DNA of 64,000 nt from Campanula takesimana (lineage: Eukaryota; Streptophyta; Magnoliopsida; Asterales; Campanulaceae): the NCBI GenBank assembly GCA_026119855.1, contig JAOWBW010000862.1:372001-436000 (forward strand). The letters run 5' to 3'. The notes below the pieces were generated by a model. It was not told the DNA's origin. It saw only the letters and a program-made list of their open reading frames with translations, and ran no database searches. The position numbers were made by a program, and so were the translations under genes. This document shows positions 63,181 through 64,000 of the stretch, piece after piece (the first letter of the stretch is position 1; every line of letters starts with the position of its first letter).

Positions 63181-63573
63181 CTAGCTGCTTTCACTTACAT
63201 TCTTTGCTACAAAACAGAGATTAGTGATAGAATTTACAGCAGTAAGATCAATAATGTAAACATTAGCCTTACGAGTCCCTGTGAGCAAAGTTAGTCCGGA
63301 TATGCCATCTTTGATATAGCAGTGCGTTAAAGTGAAATGACATTCAAGACCTCTATCGCAGAATTGTGATATGGAGAGCAGGTTATGCTTGAGGCCTTCT
63401 ACGAGCGTGACCTTTTCTATGCACACTTTGTCTTTTATGATTCTTCCATATCCAACTATGTGCCCTTTGTTGTTGTCCCCAAAAGTTACTGAGGCACCAC
63501 TTCCTTCATGCACATTATCAAGATTGTTGGCATCTCCAGTCATGTGTCTAGATCATCCACTGTCGAGATACCA
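63181..63573 (-). CDS. SIRE-type protease, element D2
   Basis: In one frame the sequence reads WYLDSG, a stop (TGA, 63553-63555), then SRHMTGDANN; the active-site DSG is intact and the stop replaces the residue after it, usually Cys. The rest (GKGHIVGYGRI-like, VEGLKHNLLSISQFCD) is standard for the region between protease and integrase. Confidence 0.82.
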
Positions 63574-63664
63574 TATATGCGCTTTAGCTTGTGAAGAGTG
63601 CGCAGTGAAGCAGGAGACTTGAAAGATAAACATTAAAAACGCAGTTCCCCTTTATTCTTGGGTC

Positions 63665-64000
63665 CTAGATTTAGCAACTTTTGACAACCCACTCTTGTTT
63701 AACCTTACAATTTTTACGTCCCTTGGCATTAGGAGCAAATCGCAAAAGGCATTCTGCAGCCTTGTGACCTAAACCATCACACACAACACAATGATGTAAG
63801 CCACTTATAGATTGGGTTTTTACAACTCTTTACTATTCTTTGGCTAAGCATTCTTAACTGGAGCAGTCGAACTAGCTTTGACAAACACCATTTTCTGAGG
63901 TTTGGGTGCGCTTTTATTAAGAGTGCACATCTGGCGTTTAGGCCCATGGCTTTCATGCGCATGGCCCTAGTGCGCACATCTGGACTTTCTCCTGTCCTTT
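63665..64000 (-). pseudogene. Gag C-terminal zinc knuckle region, element D2
   Basis: The minus strand around 63745-63795 encodes HHCVVCDGLGHKAAEC, a complete C-X2-C-X4-H-X4-C knuckle, followed by LLRFAPNAKGRKNCK. The 66-residue open frame at 63777-63977 is in a different register, so the gag frame is shifted nearby. Gag continues beyond the window. Confidence 0.65.

Larger units (their letters stand above)
57493..64000 (-). mobile_element. SIRE/Maximus-like copia element D2 (5' part beyond the window)
   Basis: 3' LTR (57493-58880), polypurine tract, extra ORF (59383-61883), then directly integrase, pre-integrase, protease and gag knuckle up to the window end. RT-RNase H, the promoter region and the first exon of the extra ORF are missing, joined out at about 62405-62413. 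It is inserted in element C gag; CCACC precedes the LTR. Confidence 0.85.

Overview
The window looks like repeat-rich nuclear DNA of a flowering plant. It is AT-rich, and essentially every recognisable coding stretch belongs to a plant LTR retrotransposon (Ty1/copia or Ty3/gypsy); Stowaway-like MITEs lie in the only stretch between elements. I found no convincing host protein gene, tRNA, rRNA or CRISPR array. No retroelement has an intact gag-pol frame.

Layout. (A) 1-7245, minus strand: a Tork/Tnt1-like copia element followed head-to-tail by a truncated second unit, sharing a middle LTR reduced to about 95 bp. (Gap) 7246-9394: AT-rich spacer with two related Stowaway-like MITEs, an inverted MITE fragment and a GC-rich patch. 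(D1) 9395-53670, minus: a SIRE/Maximus-like copia element. Its 3' LTR (9395-10723) and a large extra ORF between pol and the 3' LTR are visible, but that ORF is split by a 38.7-kb insertion. (B) 11379-50070, minus: the insertion, a gag-only Tat/Ogre-like gypsy element with three LTRs and two internal regions in the order LTR-internal-LTR-internal-LTR, bounded by one target-site duplication (GTCGC). LTR2 and LTR3 each carry the same copia insertion (E1 21994-30527, E2 40609-49101), so the unit repeats every 18,615 bp. (C) 53671-57492, plus: a Tat-like relative of B, inserted in D1 and truncated by D2. (D2) 57493-64000, minus: a second SIRE-like element, inserted in the gag region of C and running off the right edge.

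Order of events read from the nesting: D1 first; then B and C into D1; E into the 3' LTR of B; D2 into C; and, after E, an unequal crossover between the LTRs of B that made the three-LTR array. LTR2 is a visible recombinant: left of E it carries the LTR3 variants, right of E the LTR1 variants.

Functionally these are gag, protease, integrase and reverse transcriptase-RNase H segments with recurrent stops, several at conserved Trp codons. Less ordinary features are: repeated short GC-rich motifs, mostly palindromic, upstream of the TATA box in the LTRs of all the families; exact tandem arrays inside B; and the extra D ORF, whose 5' end looks like a cellular gene (ACGT boxes, CT-rich leader, tiny first exon ending in GTAAG).
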